Origin: JBFMCC01 sp037445635
GTDB lineage: Bacteria > Chloroflexota > Anaerolineae > Anaerolineales > Villigracilaceae
Length of the DNA: 50,952 nucleotides
Assembly (NCBI GenBank): GCA_037445635.1
Contig: JBBIKC010000025.1
Coordinates: forward strand, 1-50,952
Reading direction: 5' to 3'
Numbering within the stretch: the stretch's first letter is position 1; each line of letters opens with the position of its first letter. The notes under the pieces were generated by a model that was given only the letters and a program-made list of their open reading frames with translations, searched no databases and was not told where the DNA came from. The position numbers and the translations under genes are program-made. Below, in pieces: positions 50,581 to 50,952 of the stretch.

Positions 50581-50952
50581 TTATTTGACAGGCTCGATGA
50601 CCACAAGCGAGGTCGTGTCCGCAAGTTCCACTTTGGGCTGGTCGGTGATCCAGCCGGTGAAGCGGTCGGTGCGATAGGCCTGGATGTTCGGGTCGTAGTA
50701 AGGGATGATGTACACCACGTCGTTGTGGACGATCTCCTGCATCTTCCACACCAGTTCGATGCGCTTGTTCTTGTCGAGTTCGGTGGCCTGCCGGGCGAAC
50801 AGATCGTCGAATTCGGGATTCGAGTAACCGGTCTCGCTCGAGCCGGTGGGGATCTGGTCGGTCGTCATGACGCCCAGGAGCAGGTTCGGGTCCGGGTCGG
50901 AGCCCCAGCCCCAGATCATGATGTCGAAATCGAAGGCGGGACAGCACTGCGC
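50581..50952 (-). CDS. Oligopeptide ABC transporter substrate-binding protein, C-terminal part (runs off the right edge)
   Basis: The last 123 residues of a peptide-binding lipoprotein (SBP_bac_5 family): FDIMIWGWGSDPDPNLLL, then TGYSNPEFDDLFARQATELD, then MQEIVHNDVVYIIPYYDPNI. The N-terminus is outside the window. The gene heads the minus-strand operon that continues with OppB-like, fused OppC-OppD and OppF-like genes. Confidence 0.9.
   Translation of the reverse strand, partial: AQCCPAFDFDIMIWGWGSDPDPNLLLGVMTTDQIPTGSSETGYSNPEFDDLFARQATELDKNKRIELVWKMQEIVHNDVVYIIPYYDPNIQAYRTDRFTGWITDQPKVELADTTSLVVIEPVK

Overview
The window looks like a GC-rich chromosome from a Chloroflexota bacterium, most likely Anaerolineae. 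This is an inference from gene content and style: groES-groEL behind a CIRCE operator, BMP-type lipoproteins, many lipoproteins with Thr/Pro-rich linkers, TPR proteins with one N-terminal membrane anchor, NBR1-type Ig domains, and a DppC-DppD fusion. No rRNA or tRNA gene was seen, so the placement cannot be tested here.

Layout. At 1-1050 lies a minus-strand groES-groEL operon with a clear promoter and a perfect CIRCE element; groEL runs off the left edge. At 1.1-3.8 kb are two tandem membrane-anchored TPR proteins. trmD is divergent from them, and both start codons sit 6 nt after a -10 box, suggesting leaderless mRNAs. At 4.7-12.6 kb are an MFS transporter, a BMP-family lipoprotein and a complete BMP-type ABC importer operon. 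At 12.6-17.6 kb five paralogous lipoproteins with NBR1-like Ig domains stand in a row, followed by queG and rdgB. At 19.4-21.9 kb are an alpha/beta hydrolase and an orphan NarL-class sensor kinase on the minus strand.

The 22-39 kb stretch is a surface-glycan locus on the minus strand. It has two sulfotransferases, a Wzy-like ligase/polymerase, a Wzz-like protein, two GT2 enzymes, a GT39-like enzyme, an MptE-like protein, a CMP-sugar synthetase, a sulfatase-fold protein and large membrane proteins. Many of these genes overlap by 4 nt. The run is interrupted at 30.5-31.4 kb by an MNT-HEPN toxin-antitoxin pair flanked by a 129-bp duplication of the 3' end of the neighbouring SDR gene.

The most striking region is 39.28-46.33 kb. 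This AT-rich block holds unrelated genes, all on the minus strand: a GT1 enzyme, a broken DsrE gene, a winged-helix protein, a membrane protein, a lipoprotein, a zinc-ribbon membrane protein and a DNA methylase. They are separated by three near-identical 129-bp palindromic sites plus one truncated copy. The sites have the layout of integron attC sites: RYYYAAC and GTTRRRY-like ends, imperfectly paired arms and an unpaired base. For three cassettes the two ends match each other over 9-12 bp. No integrase is present, so I read the block as a sedentary integron cassette array or a cluster of attC sites lacking an integrase. To the right, 46.45-50.95 kb is a minus-strand oligopeptide ABC transporter operon whose substrate-binding gene runs off the right edge.

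Small palindromic repeats are scattered through the window. Several lie in frame inside coding regions or supply the last codons of a gene.
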